NCBI GenBank assembly: GCA_013368315.1
Contig: JAACJM010000242.1
Coordinates: 1-64,000 of the forward strand
DNA: 64,000 nt
DNA from: Tetrapyrgos nigripes
Taxonomy: Eukaryota > Basidiomycota > Agaricomycetes > Agaricales > Campanellaceae
Reading direction: 5' to 3'
The notes under the pieces were generated by a model that saw only the letters and a list, made by a program, of their open reading frames with translations, was not told the DNA's origin and did no database searches. The translations under genes were made by a program, and so were the position numbers. Numbering within the stretch: position 1 is the first letter of the stretch; every line of letters starts with the position of its first letter. Of the stretch, positions 29,420 to 39,196 are shown piece after piece.

Positions 29420-29910
29420 TTTGGGGTACCTGGTCTGCAGGCCATTATGTCATCTTTTTCAGCGTCGTTTCGCGATTATCTCAACAACCGCTGCCCCGTT
29501 TGCCTTAAAACTTGAAGATTAGGACTCCTGGGGGTTGATACCATATCACTCAGTCCCCAACCCTAACCCCAATCCATGCTCCTCCTGAGAAATCCTTGAA
29601 ACTTGCTTTCACCTACACCCCGAAATCTATGACCACCTATGGGTACCAAGACGACAAGCGCCCCGCTGGAGCGGGGCGCCAAAATGTCCACTATGACCCC
29701 CCCTAACATATAAGCCAGCCCACAGGTCCATACAATGCGGAATTCTCAAACAACGTCTGTGCCTTCAAGTCGTTGCTGATTTTGCCCCCCCAACCGTCAA
29801 CCTGGTTTTGTGTCCCATTCCCAGTGGTGCCCACTCCTGGCGGGGCGTCAGTACATTCCATTTGACAGCAGAAACTTGATGCTGCGCCCCATTACAGCAC
29901 AGACCCTTCC
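29420..29910 (-). repeat. Dispersed repeat, inverted relative of 10.0-11.1 kb
   Basis: Read on the minus strand, 29910-29640 gives TAATGGGGCGCAGCATCAAG, then GACGCCCCGCC, ACATTTTGGCGCCCCGC and GTCGTCTTGGTACC. These match TAATGGGGCACAGAATCAAG and AACATTTTGACGCCCC-GTCTTGATACC at 10015-10235. 29560-29440 matches the GTTGGGGTTAGGGTTGGGGA and TTTTAAGGCAAACGGGGCAG-like blocks at 10845-10920. Two separate copies with the same internal order show a real repeat family of at least 0.5 kb. Confidence 0.75.
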
Positions 29911-30320
29911 TTTCACCCATACTCGACCAGTTCGCTCTTTTCTGTGTCAAAAATGTATCCCTCACGGACTATACCTAGACGACTTACACGCAGTCTGCAT
30001 GGGGTGCCAGTATCTTCCATTTCATCTACAGAAACAGGAAAACCATCCTGTAGGGCCATGCCTACAAGCCACTTTGACCTGGGCCTTAAAACTCCTCCCA
30101 ACGCGTATTTTCCCACATGCAGTGAAAGTGGACTTAATGTTGTTTCTGCTACAGCCACTCAACCACCCACTAAACATCCTGAATTGACCACCATCTATCC
30201 CCCTGCAAAGAGTGGAACAACACAAACTAGAGTTTAGTCATCGGTGGAGTAGGGTTTCGGGGGGCATATATATATTCTAATCATGAGAGGCATTCTTTAG
30301 CAGCCCCGACTTCATCAGCA
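29911..30320. other. No firm gene
   Basis: ORFs exist on both strands but none has a start, splice sites and composition that agree. TATATATATT precedes the foldback at 30321. Confidence 0.35.
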
Positions 30321-31053
30321 TATGATGCATGCATCATACAGAATGCAACGCTGACAGCGGAGCATCCTGTATAATGCGGTGAACGCTCAAGTCGTCTTTG
30401 ACCGACTTCAGCGTTCACGAAAATATCATAAATATAATCTTAATCTTCAGCCACGGAGAGAAAACAATTCATATCTACATGAATTCTCGATCGTTTTCCT
30501 TGAATAGTACACCATTTTAAGGCTATGGACTAGCGTTATAGACTGACCTATATACGTCGATAATATATATTAACTTTGGAATACACAGTCATCAATATTG
30601 CTTTTGACTGTTTTTGCTTAATTAAAAATACTTCCAGTCCTCTAATGCACTGGTCCTATAAATAGGAAATGTAGGCATTACTTCAGGGCACTTTTCTGTG
30701 CAAACAAAACAACCTGTTTATGCGTAAAATTCTTTGTTTTCTTCAAATTTGTCAAAAAAATACATGAGAGGAACATTCACTTAGGACGCTCAAGTCGAGC
30801 ATCCATACCTCCGCTGTCAGTGGAGCATGCATGCATGCATGCACAGAATGCAACGCTGATAGCGGAGCATCCTACAGTCACATAAATCTTACGGACGTTC
30901 TGAGCGTCCATAACTTTCACGGACACTAGCTTGCATATATATAGCTCCGCTCACAGCGTGAACGCTGAAGTCGGTCAAAGACGACTTGAGTGTTCACCGC
31001 ATTACACAGGATGCTCCGCTGTCAGCGTTGCATTCTGTATGATGCATGCATGA
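30321..31053. repeat. ~730-bp foldback with ~97-bp inverted arms
   Basis: Left arm 30321-30420 (TGATGCATGCATCATACAG, GAATGCAACGCTGACAGCGG, GCGGTGAACGCTCAAGTCGT, GACTTCAGCGTTCACG) is near-perfectly inverted at 30957-31053. The interior has a partial third copy (30800-30875) and AT-rich sequence with no ORF. Further CTCCGCTCACAGCGT and CTCCGCCATCAGCGT variants follow to 31140. Confidence 0.75.
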
Positions 31054-31207
31054 TACAGAGTGCTCCGCTCACAGCGTAGCTAGCATTCTGTGTATGCATG
31101 ATACAGAATGCTCCGCCATCAGCGTTGCATTCTGTGTCTGCATGGATGAGAATGAACACGAATGGTATTAAATACATTCAGCTATTCATACATATATAGA
31201 ATAATGT

Positions 31208-31242
31208 GGACGCTGTGAGCGTAGTGAACGCTCACAGCGTCC
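31208..31242. repeat. Perfect 15-bp palindromic hairpin
   Basis: GGACGCTGTGAGCGT and its exact inverse around AGTGA. Same GAACGCT/AGCGTTC word family as the neighbouring satellites. Confidence 0.85.
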
Positions 31243-31764
31243 CAAACACTCTATCCATAGACATAGGGGCTCATAGATGCTGACATAGACGTGATTTGCT
31301 TCTACCTGGCAAAAAGTCACATGAGGGGGAAATTTTTCTCTGACATGTGACTTTTTCTCCTGACAGTCAATCCCTAACCCGATCTTTAGTCAACAATTTT
31401 CAAACTCAGCTTGACATGTCTTTCATCCTTTCTCCCATCATCTGTCCGCTCAACATCACCTCAAAGTTGAATTAAACCTGCCTCAAACCCTTCAACCCTT
31501 TATGTCCAGTCATTTTTATCATATTAAAATCCTTTTATATTTTGTCTATATACTTTTTTATTTTTGGCTGGCGTTGGGTGCAGGAGGCAGCCTTGATCGT
31601 AGGGGGGGTGTACCGGGACATATACGTGATCGTGCGTTGTCCCCATGGACCCATTGCCACACTGCTTCCTTTCCCAAGTTTTCCTACATATTTCTTTCTA
31701 TTAAAAATCTCCGCCCCATTATCTTCTAACATTCGTCGCTTTAGCCGTTCGGTCTAGGCATCAT
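31243..31764. other. No gene seen
   Basis: Contains a TTTTTATTTTTGGCTGGCGT stretch and CCCTAACCCGATC but no supportable ORF or repeat pair. Confidence 0.35.
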
Positions 31765-32035
31765 CTTTGTGGTTGATTGGCTGTTCAAAAGATTTGGGGA
31801 ATTTCTTGCAAGTGTCTTGGACACTCAGATGTGTGAACGTCTTGGACGCTCGGATGTACCAATGGCTGTTAAAAAGATTTGGGGAATTTCTTGCAAGTGT
31901 CTTGGACACTTGGACACTCGGATGCGTGGACGTCTTGGACGTGTTGATGTGCCGATGTCTTGTACACTCGGATCCATGGATGTCTTAGACGTGCAGATCC
32001 ATAAATGTCTTAGATGCTCAGATGTGAGTCCACAC
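31765..32035. repeat. GTCTTGGAC hairpin repeats, second site
   Basis: Two ~90-bp copies of AAAAGATTTGGGGAATTTCT + TGCAAGTGTCTTGGACACT, then TGGACGTCTTGGACGTG and TGGATGTCTTAGACGTGC units. Same family as 842-1310. Confidence 0.75.
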
Positions 32036-33125
32036 CCACGACTTGCCGAAATCTATTGATATTCTGTTACCCGCCATCCCCCCTCTTTCCCCATACCACC
32101 TCCACTCCGACTCACCCTCCCGCCTAAATCCTTTATTCAAGACTCGTTTCTGGCGTTATTCAGCTCCCAGAATCCGATGGTAATGCTTTTGAAGCCGCCC
32201 AACCCCGTCCGGATTCAATATGGCGCATTTTGTGGTTTTTGGGTCTTTAGATTGGGTGTAACTTTTGAACGCGAGGTCCGTTCGCTCTGATTTTTTTATA
32301 GTCGTATTTGTCTCATTAAACCGACCATATAGCACCCCAGACTTCCCCAAATCCCTTGATATTCCGTTGCCCGCCATCCCCCATACCACCTCCACTCCGC
32401 CTCACCCTCCCGCCTAAATCCTTTATTCAAGACTCGTTTCTGGCGTTATTCAACTCCCAGAATCCGATGGTAATGCTTTCGAAGCTGCCCAACCCCGTCC
32501 GGATTCAATATGGCGCATTTTGTGGTTTTTGGGTCTTTAGATTGCGTGTAACTTTTGAACGCGAGGTCCGTTCGCTCTGATTTTTTTATAGTCTTATTTG
32601 TCTCATTAAACCGACCATATAGCACCCCCGACTTCCTCAAATCCATTGATATTCCGTTGCCCGCCATCCCCCCTCTTCCCCCCATACCACCTCCACTCCT
32701 CCTCGACCCAGAACCCAAATTCCTTCATCCTGGACTGTATTCTATGGTTATTGAACCCTCCGAATCTGATGGTAATGGTTTCGAAGTCGCCCAACCCCTT
32801 CCGGATTGAATATCGGTACCCGCTCCTCCTCTCCCTTACAAACTTCACTCTTCCTCACCCTCTCGTTCAAATTGGATCATCCTGGGCTCGATTCTGGGGT
32901 TATTCAACCCCCCAAACATGATGGCGTTGAAATCGAAGCCGTCGGACGCCGTCCGGATACGATATAGGCTGTTTTCCGGTTTTGGGATTTTTGAATGGGC
33001 TATAACTTTGGAATACTAGGTGTGTTCCCTTTGATTTATATATATTCGAATTCTACTCGTTAAACCGACTCTAAACCACCCCAGACTTATCCCATTCCAC
33101 TCATATTCTGTCGTCCGCCAACCCC
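32036..33125 (+). repeat. ~295-bp tandem repeat (ACGCGAGGTCCGTTC family), about 3.5 copies
   Basis: GTTRCCCGCCATCCCCC marks starts at 32066, 32366 and 32656 (periods 300 and 290), with a diverged copy ending near 33115. Each unit carries CCGTCCGGATTCAATATGG, GTAACTTTTGAACGCGAGGT, CTGATTTTTTTATAGTC and CTCATTAAACCGACCATATA. The same words occur on the opposite strand at 35350-36105 and again on the plus strand at 37600-37850. Confidence 0.85.
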
Positions 33126-33560
33126 TCTGTAATTACACTGGAAATGTGACAGTCACGTCACCAACTCTTTCTCAACCGCCATCATCTTTGCACCCAACTG
33201 TGCTTCCGAGTCTCCCCCGCCTCAAATGCCCGCAAGTCCAGTCTTAATATCCCTTTAGTCATTTCCCCAAGCCATTGACCAAGTATTTGTAGATAAGCGG
33301 GTCGGTTGTAGGTCGGTTCGGAGTAGGGGGCTGATTGTGCCCGTCTGAGCTGGATAATGCGGGTTAGGGTCGAGTTTCAGGTGCGTCGCAGTTGGTTAAC
33401 TAATATGTTTTTATTGATAGCCTTTTCTCCCAGTTATTCCAACAGATGCGCCAATGGGTCAATGCAATGGGGATGGGGACGGCCCAGCTTCTCATCAGGA
33501 GATTTCTTGTGATGGGTGGGCCGTGATCCATGATCGATGTGGCTCGCACCCGCTGTTTCT
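33126..33560. other. No gene seen
   Basis: Mixed sequence with GTAGGTCGGTTCGGAGTAGG-like low complexity. No ORF supported. Confidence 0.35.
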
Positions 33561-33970
33561 TGCCATTCTCGCTGTGAGCTGACCCGCGCTCCGTGGTACT
33601 AAGTATTCTATTTGGATTAACGCGCAGGTGAGTCTCTAATCCCGTTCAGTATTCTATTTTGATACTACTATAGGCTCTTCGTGTTTTTCGACCCTTCTTT
33701 CTCTGCTACTCCGTCTCCACTACCTTCAACCCGTCTTCCCGAAATCAGCTTCACCTCAACTTGTACGTTGTTCTGGCTGGGTGTCCTCGCTGTCCGGGCG
33801 TCATCATCCATTTTAAAGGGCGTAGAATTTGATTATGAAGCTCCCGGGTCTTCGTTCCTTACCGTTCTCGCTGTGAGCTGACCCGCGCCAGGTGGTATCA
33901 TGTAATTTGCTCAGATTTCAAGCCCAGGTGAGTCTCAAATGACATTCAGTATTCTATTTTGATACTAATA
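33561..33970 (+). repeat. Two-copy ~298-bp repeat with a splice-donor-like core
   Basis: CTCGCTGTGAGCTGACCCGC at 33568 and 33867, GCAGGTGAGTCT / CCAGGTGAGTCT, and TTCAGTATTCTATTTTGATA at about 33645 and 33943. In both copies CAG|GTGAGT is followed ~30 bp later by the AT-rich word, an exon-intron-like arrangement, but no reading frame supports a gene. Confidence 0.6.
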
Positions 33971-34388
33971 ACCACTCTTTCAAATGATGCCATCCCCGAC
34001 TCTCGCGTCAAGGCTCCCGTTACTACGCCGGTGAGGCTCAAAAGCCTTTTTAATTTTGGATTGCCTTCTACTCCAGCTCTGCTACGATGTGCTTGCCTTT
34101 GGCCTCCCTCTCAGCTCCTCCACCGTCACCATCTCCAACGGTCCTCCAAATACCTGATACTGATTTATGGATCCACGTTGAGGGTAGTAGAAGTGGGAAG
34201 CCGGTTTCTTAAGGAGTGGATACAGCGGGTGAATGGGGATTATGGCGGGTGGGTTTAGTGAGAATGAGGATAAGATTTAGGGATGAGAGGTCAGCGTTGG
34301 ACTTATGCACGTTTAACTAGTGTTAGCATTCCAGCACCCTGGTTCTCGGTTCACTGATACCTTTTTCTCATGCTACACCAAGCACTCC
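33971..34388. other. No firm gene
   Basis: A 99-codon plus-strand ORF (33959-34258) has an odd composition and overlaps the repeat copy above. I do not call it. Confidence 0.3.
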
Positions 34389-34990
34389 CGTAGCGTCCAG
34401 GACGCTACACCTCTAACTGACATTATCCATAGGAATAGGAGCTAATCTATATATATGATTGAGAGTTCTAAGCCGTCTGCAGCGTCTGGGACGCTGTGTA
34501 CAATGATCCCTGCAACTAAATTATCACGTCATTTTCTATTCAGATATGTTCAGACACATCTCTAGCGTCCAGGACGCTACGTACGTGGTCTGCACTACTA
34601 AATTAGATGACATCATTGTATATTCAGATGGCTTCAGACACATCCCTAGCATCCAGGACGCTATGTACATAGTCCGAGTGTATCTTTTGCATGTATGTTC
34701 AGGTCCACTTTTTTTGGATTAGATACATAGTTGATTATTCCGGACTATTTCTCACCTAGTGCATAAATACTTATACATAGAAATGCACCATCGCAAGATC
34801 ACTTTCAACAACACACCCAATTATTTGCTTCTACCGATGAAGATAAATGATCACCACCACAACATCACTTTTACAGCAACTGATCCAATTATTTGCCTCT
34901 ACTTATGAAGATAAATGTCAGAATACCTTGCGCAATCTCATAATATGGTCCATGTACAAAGCGACACTTCTTAGCGTCCACGACGCTATA
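34389..34990. repeat. Scattered AGCGTCC-AGGACGCT palindromes
   Basis: Five short hairpins: 34390-34408 (GTAGCGTCCAGGACGCTAC), 34480-34496 (CAGCGTCTGGGACGCTG), 34563-34579, 34647-34663 (one C-to-T change) and 34972-34988. They are separated by related spacers (TTCAGACACATCYCTAGC twice; CAATTATTTGC repeated at ~34818 and ~34887). Confidence 0.8.
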
Positions 34991-35349
34991 TATGTAGGGT
35001 CCAGGACTTAGGGTTACTATGGGTTTCCTAGGGTCGAGTAGGGGTCTACCCTAGGGTAAGTGATATACTCAACGCTTTGAGCGTTGAGTGGTTCTCTTAA
35101 GTAATTCTCTATGCACCTTCAGTTACTGGGACCGGTTACTAAAGAAGCCGGGATTTTTGAGTCCAAAATAGGAAATCAAAACGCAATGGAGTCTACATTC
35201 CTATTTTGGACTCAAGTTTTCTTTCAACCTCACTCTAGTCAATACGGCCAAGACACTACTTATATATGATCAGGTACATAAACACAAATGTAGTTATTAT
35301 TCTGTAGGTAGAGGGGTATTGAGAACCAGTTAAATGAGTAGAACATGAA
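34991..35349. other. No gene seen
   Basis: Contains CAACGCTTTGAGCGTTGA (35070-35087), a TAGGGTTACTATGGG-like stretch, and a 16-bp inverted pair around 35155-35215 (TTTGAGTCCAAAATAGGA versus TCCTATTTTGGACTCAA). Confidence 0.5.
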
Positions 35350-36105
35350 TATACACTCTATGCCGAAATCTCAAAATGCGAAAATAGCCAGTATCAGATC
35401 CGGACGTGTTTTGATGGCTTGGAAACGATTACCATCGAATTCGGCGGGTTGAATAACCCTAGAATTGAGTCTGGAATGAATGGATTTGAGTGCGGGTTGA
35501 GGAGGAGTGGAGGGAAGAGAGGGGATGGCAGGCAACGGAATATGAAAGGATTTGGGCAATTCGGGGGCTCTATGTAAACGATTTTATGAGTAGAATATGA
35601 CTATAAAGAAATCGAAGCGAACGCACCTCGCGTTCAGAAGTTATAGCCTAGTCATTAATCCCAAAATGCGTGAATTGGCCATATCGCATCCGGACGGCGT
35701 GCAGCGGCTTCGAAACCACAACCATCGTATTTGTGGGGTTGAATAACCCCCGAATCGAGTCCGGGATGAACATGTTTGGACCAGGGGGCGAGGAGGAGTT
35801 GAGTTGTGAAGGGGGAGGAGGACAGGGTCCGCATATTGAATCCGGACGGCATCCCACGGCTTCGAAAATATTGCCATCGTGTTCGGAGGGTTAAATAACC
35901 CTAGAAAACGGTCCGGGATGAAGGTTTTTGGGTGTGGGATCGAGGGGAAGTGGAAGGGGTATGGGGGAAAGAGGTGGGATGGCGGCTAACGAAATTTGTA
36001 TAGATTGGGGCAAGTCGGGTGTGCTAGGGGGTTGCTTTAATGAGTAAAATAAGACTAAAAGGAAATCCAAGTGAACGCACCTCGCGTTAAAAAGTTATAG
36101 CCAGT
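35350..36105 (-). repeat. ACGCGAGG repeat family, inverted copies
   Basis: About two and a half units on the minus strand. GCACCTCGCGTTCAGAAGTT (35623) and GCACCTCGCGTTAAAAAGTT (36078) are the inverse of AACTTTTGAACGCGAGGTC, and GGGATGGCGGCTAACG is the inverse of the CCGCCATCCC block. Opposed orientation to 32036-33125 makes a ~2.3-kb-spaced large inverted repeat. Confidence 0.8.
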
Positions 36106-36900
36106 TTATCCATGCTCAGATGAGCAGAGATAAATTGAGAAAGGATAGAAGAAATTGCGTGAACGCTCTGGACGTTCACACAGTATGTATATTCGGATGA
36201 GTACAAAGTACATGAACGATGTGGGCTCAAATGAGCAGAGATAAAATCGGAAAAGATAGTCCGAATTGCGTGATCCAGCGTGAACGACAGAGTAGTTCAC
36301 GCTGTATGCAGATACAGAATATGAGATAACATACATGGTGAACCTGAGTCATTCACCATGTATGTCCGAGGATACATACAGCGTGAACGACAGAGTAGTT
36401 CACGCTGTATGCGATGCAGAATATAGTATAACTTAATTAACTCTCTTGACACTTTAAGTGTCCAGTACTGTACTGGACGCTCAGAGCGTCGAGCTAGAAC
36501 TCCACCTTGAATTTGTCAAGAGAAGTACTCAACGCTCAAAGCGTCAAGAAAGTTGCTTCGAGCGTTGAGTAAATTACTTGACAAGTTGACACTCAAAGTA
36601 TCAAGTAGAGTTGAGTAACTGGGCGTTCACGTAGTATGTATGCTAGGATGAGTAGAGATCAAAGTAGAAATGCATAACTTGCCTGGGCGTTCACGTAGTA
36701 TGTCAGTATGCATGTCAGGATGAGTAGAGATCAAAGTAGAAATGCATATATTTACCTTCTCACCAAAAAGTACAAACTTTATTAGCAGTTTCTCTACTTT
36801 TCATCCATCGATCACTCAAGCGTATAATTAAGAAATACGTACATACTGTGTGAACGACTTGGTCGTTCACGCATTTTCTAGGGGATATAGAAGTACAATA
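36106..36900. repeat. Cluster of GTGAACG hairpins
   Basis: Hairpins include GCGTGAACGCTCTGGACGTTC (36158 on), two copies of the AGCGTGAACGAC / GTAGTTCACGCTGT stem (36280-36310 and 36376-36407), TGGTGAACCTGAGTCATTCACCA, and ACTCAACGCTCAAAGCGTC / TTCGAGCGTTGAGT (36530-36573). A 62-bp block (GGGCGTTCACGTAGTATGT...AAAGTAGAAATGCATA) is duplicated at about 36621 and 36685. GTGAACGACTTGGTCGTTCA at 36851 is the same hairpin as at 27440-27835. Confidence 0.8.
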
Positions 36901-37035
36901 TACCTCAGATGAAATAAGTGTCAGGAGATGGAGAAGTAGAGTACAATTCTGATGAGATAAGAGTCGGGAGATGGAGAAGTAGAAGTAGCATATTATATTC
37001 CAATGAGATAAGAGTCGGGAGATGGAGAAGTCGAC
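36901..37035. repeat. ~55-bp tandem repeat GAGTCGGGAGATGGAGAAGT
   Basis: Three copies of GATGARATAAGWGTCRGGAG + ATGGAGAAGT at about 36908, 36953 and 37002. Confidence 0.8.
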
Positions 37036-37599
37036 CGTGATTGTAGGATTCCCATTTCCACCACTTTCTAACTCTGCCACTTTCTTGTGGATCCGTGCCC
37101 AATTCCTCGTTCCCAACTCTTTCCGACGACTTCCATCTTCCTTCCAACCACGTCGTATACACTTCCACCCAGCGACACATTGTACTTGTGTTACCGAGCC
37201 GTTCCCGACTGCATACACTCGCATTAATTTTGCGGGAAGCTGTCGTTAACGCGTGCAGCGTTGATGACATCATTAATCCTTCTTTCCTCTTAACCACCAT
37301 CACCCCCGCTCTTGACATGCACTACTCTGCCGTCCGGAGTACAGCAGTTCCCGCATATAGCTCTTTCATGTCTTTTTTGACCTTCAGGCATTCTGAACCC
37401 CTCTGGAAGTGATTTAGACGTGTCTCCGTCCCTGGAGGTTGTTCTCTTTTCACTTTCAGCTTGTATTTCAACCTTGGACTTTTCTGCCCCTCCTCCCTCA
37501 AGTTATATCCTATTCTCATCAACTATGTAGTAGACAGCAGTCTCTGCATAGTTGTCCCTGTCATACTACCCGCCCTACTCCTCCTTATCCCAAATTCCA
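37036..37599. other. No firm gene
   Basis: Open frames on both strands are short and contradictory. No splice-supported reading was found. Confidence 0.3.
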
Positions 37600-37860
37600 A
37601 ATCAACTTCCCCGCATCCTTTCAACCAAATCCCCTCATCTTCAACTTGATTTTAGGGTTCTTTGACCCTCTGAATCCCATGGTTGTGGTTTCCAAGTGTT
37701 TGCATCTCTTCCGCCTCTCATATGGTCCATTTTCGCTTTTTGGAGTCCTTAAATTCAGTATAACTTTGTAACGAGAGGTCCGTTCTCTTTGATTTTTTTT
37801 ACCGTCATATTCCACTCACAAAACCGATCATATAGAGCCCCCAACTTGCCCTATTTCGTG
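37600..37860 (+). repeat. ACGCGAGG repeat family, third site
   Basis: CTTTGACCCTCTGAATCCCA, GTATAACTTTGTAACGAGAG, TTGATTTTTTTTACCGTCAT and CAAAACCGATCATATAGAGC match the 32-33 kb units at the same spacing, with more divergence. Confidence 0.7.
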
Positions 37861-37884
37861 AAGACTTCCTTGACTGCCTTTATT

Positions 37885-38495
37885 CCAGTTCCACTGGTAG
37901 CTACCATTCGACTTCCTTCTTAAGGAAATATAATCTCAGCACTGTCCACCACCAGAATTAACAATTTCTTTCGCATTTTTGAGTCTTTTTATTCTACTTC
38001 CACTGGTACCTACCATTGGACTTCCCTCTTAAGGAAATACATTCTCAGCACTGTCCAGCATTAGAATTAACATTTTCTTTCGTGCTTTTGAGTCTTTTGA
38101 TTCTACTTCCACTGGTGCCTACCATTGGACTTCCCTCTTAACTAAATATATTCTCAGCACTGTCCACCACCAGAATTAACATTTTCTTTCGCATTTTTGA
38201 GTCTTTTTTATTCCAGTTCCACTGGTACCTACCATTGGACCTTCCTCTTAAAAAAAATACATTCTCAGCACTGTCCGCCATTAGAATTAACATTTTCTCT
38301 CGCATTTTTGAGTCTTTTTATTCTAGTTCCACTGGTACCTACCATTGGACCTCCCTCTTAAGAAAATACATTCTCAGCACTGTCCACCATTAGAATTAAC
38401 ATTTTCTCTCGCATTTTTGAGTCTTTTTAATCCAGTTCCACTGGTACCTACCTTTGGACTTCCCTCTTAAGGAAATACATTCTCAGCACTGTCTC
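37885..38495 (+). repeat. 109-bp tandem repeat, six copies
   Basis: CCACTGGTA starts at 37891, 38000, 38109, 38219, 38329 and 38438 (periods 109-110). Shared blocks are TGGACTTCCCTCTTAAGGAA, ACATTCTCAGCACTGTCCAC and ATTTTTGAGTCTTTTTATTC. Confidence 0.92.
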
Positions 38496-39190
38496 AGGTC
38501 TCTATATCTCTCTCTCAGCGTAGCTAATCTACCATTGCATCAGTAACTAGACACCTGTATAAGAGTGTATATAGCATATATGATATGCTCATATACACAC
38601 TTTTTGGTGTATATCAAAAAGGTACATGCATGGACATATACACCTGTATATGAGTTGAGTGAGCACCAATATACTCATATCCACATATGCATGTCTACCC
38701 TTTCTTACCTCTGGTTCATTGTATATTGTGCATATCCAATATCTGTTCAAATAATTTCTGTAAAAAGGAATGATATTATTGCTAGTGACTAAGTACAATA
38801 TGTGCATTGTAGTACACTAACCTGTCTACATATCCTCTACAGGGCAACATCCTACAAACCCTCAGACTAGCTCATGATACCCCTCAATGATCCCAAAACG
38901 GCCTGTCCCAATCCACCAATGCGACAACCTGACAAAAGATGGCTGAGAATGAGAAAGCATTAAAGTATGATGAAGAAGCGTACCAAAATGGCAACTGACA
39001 GCCTGATGCCAGATAAACCAGGAGGAAAGTGTTGTCAAATCCAAGGACCTCAGACAGCATAGAACCTGGATAAATGGACATCAATAAAAAACTCTCAAAA
39101 GCATGCCCAGGGCTATTGTCAGTATACTTTGTATAATCCTTACAGCTACAGCTGTCTCTTTCTTCATTATTATTTTGGTAGTACTCATTC
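38496..39190. other. Mostly non-coding, possible minus-strand exon
   Basis: A 117-codon minus-strand ORF (39237-38884) includes a hydrophobic stretch (FDNTFLLVYLASGCQLPFWY) and has intron-like signals inside (GTACGC...TCTCAG). The remainder is AT-rich, with two copies of an ATACACC-GTATATGAG-like word. I keep it only as a possibility. Confidence 0.2.
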
Positions 39191-39196
39191 AACTCA

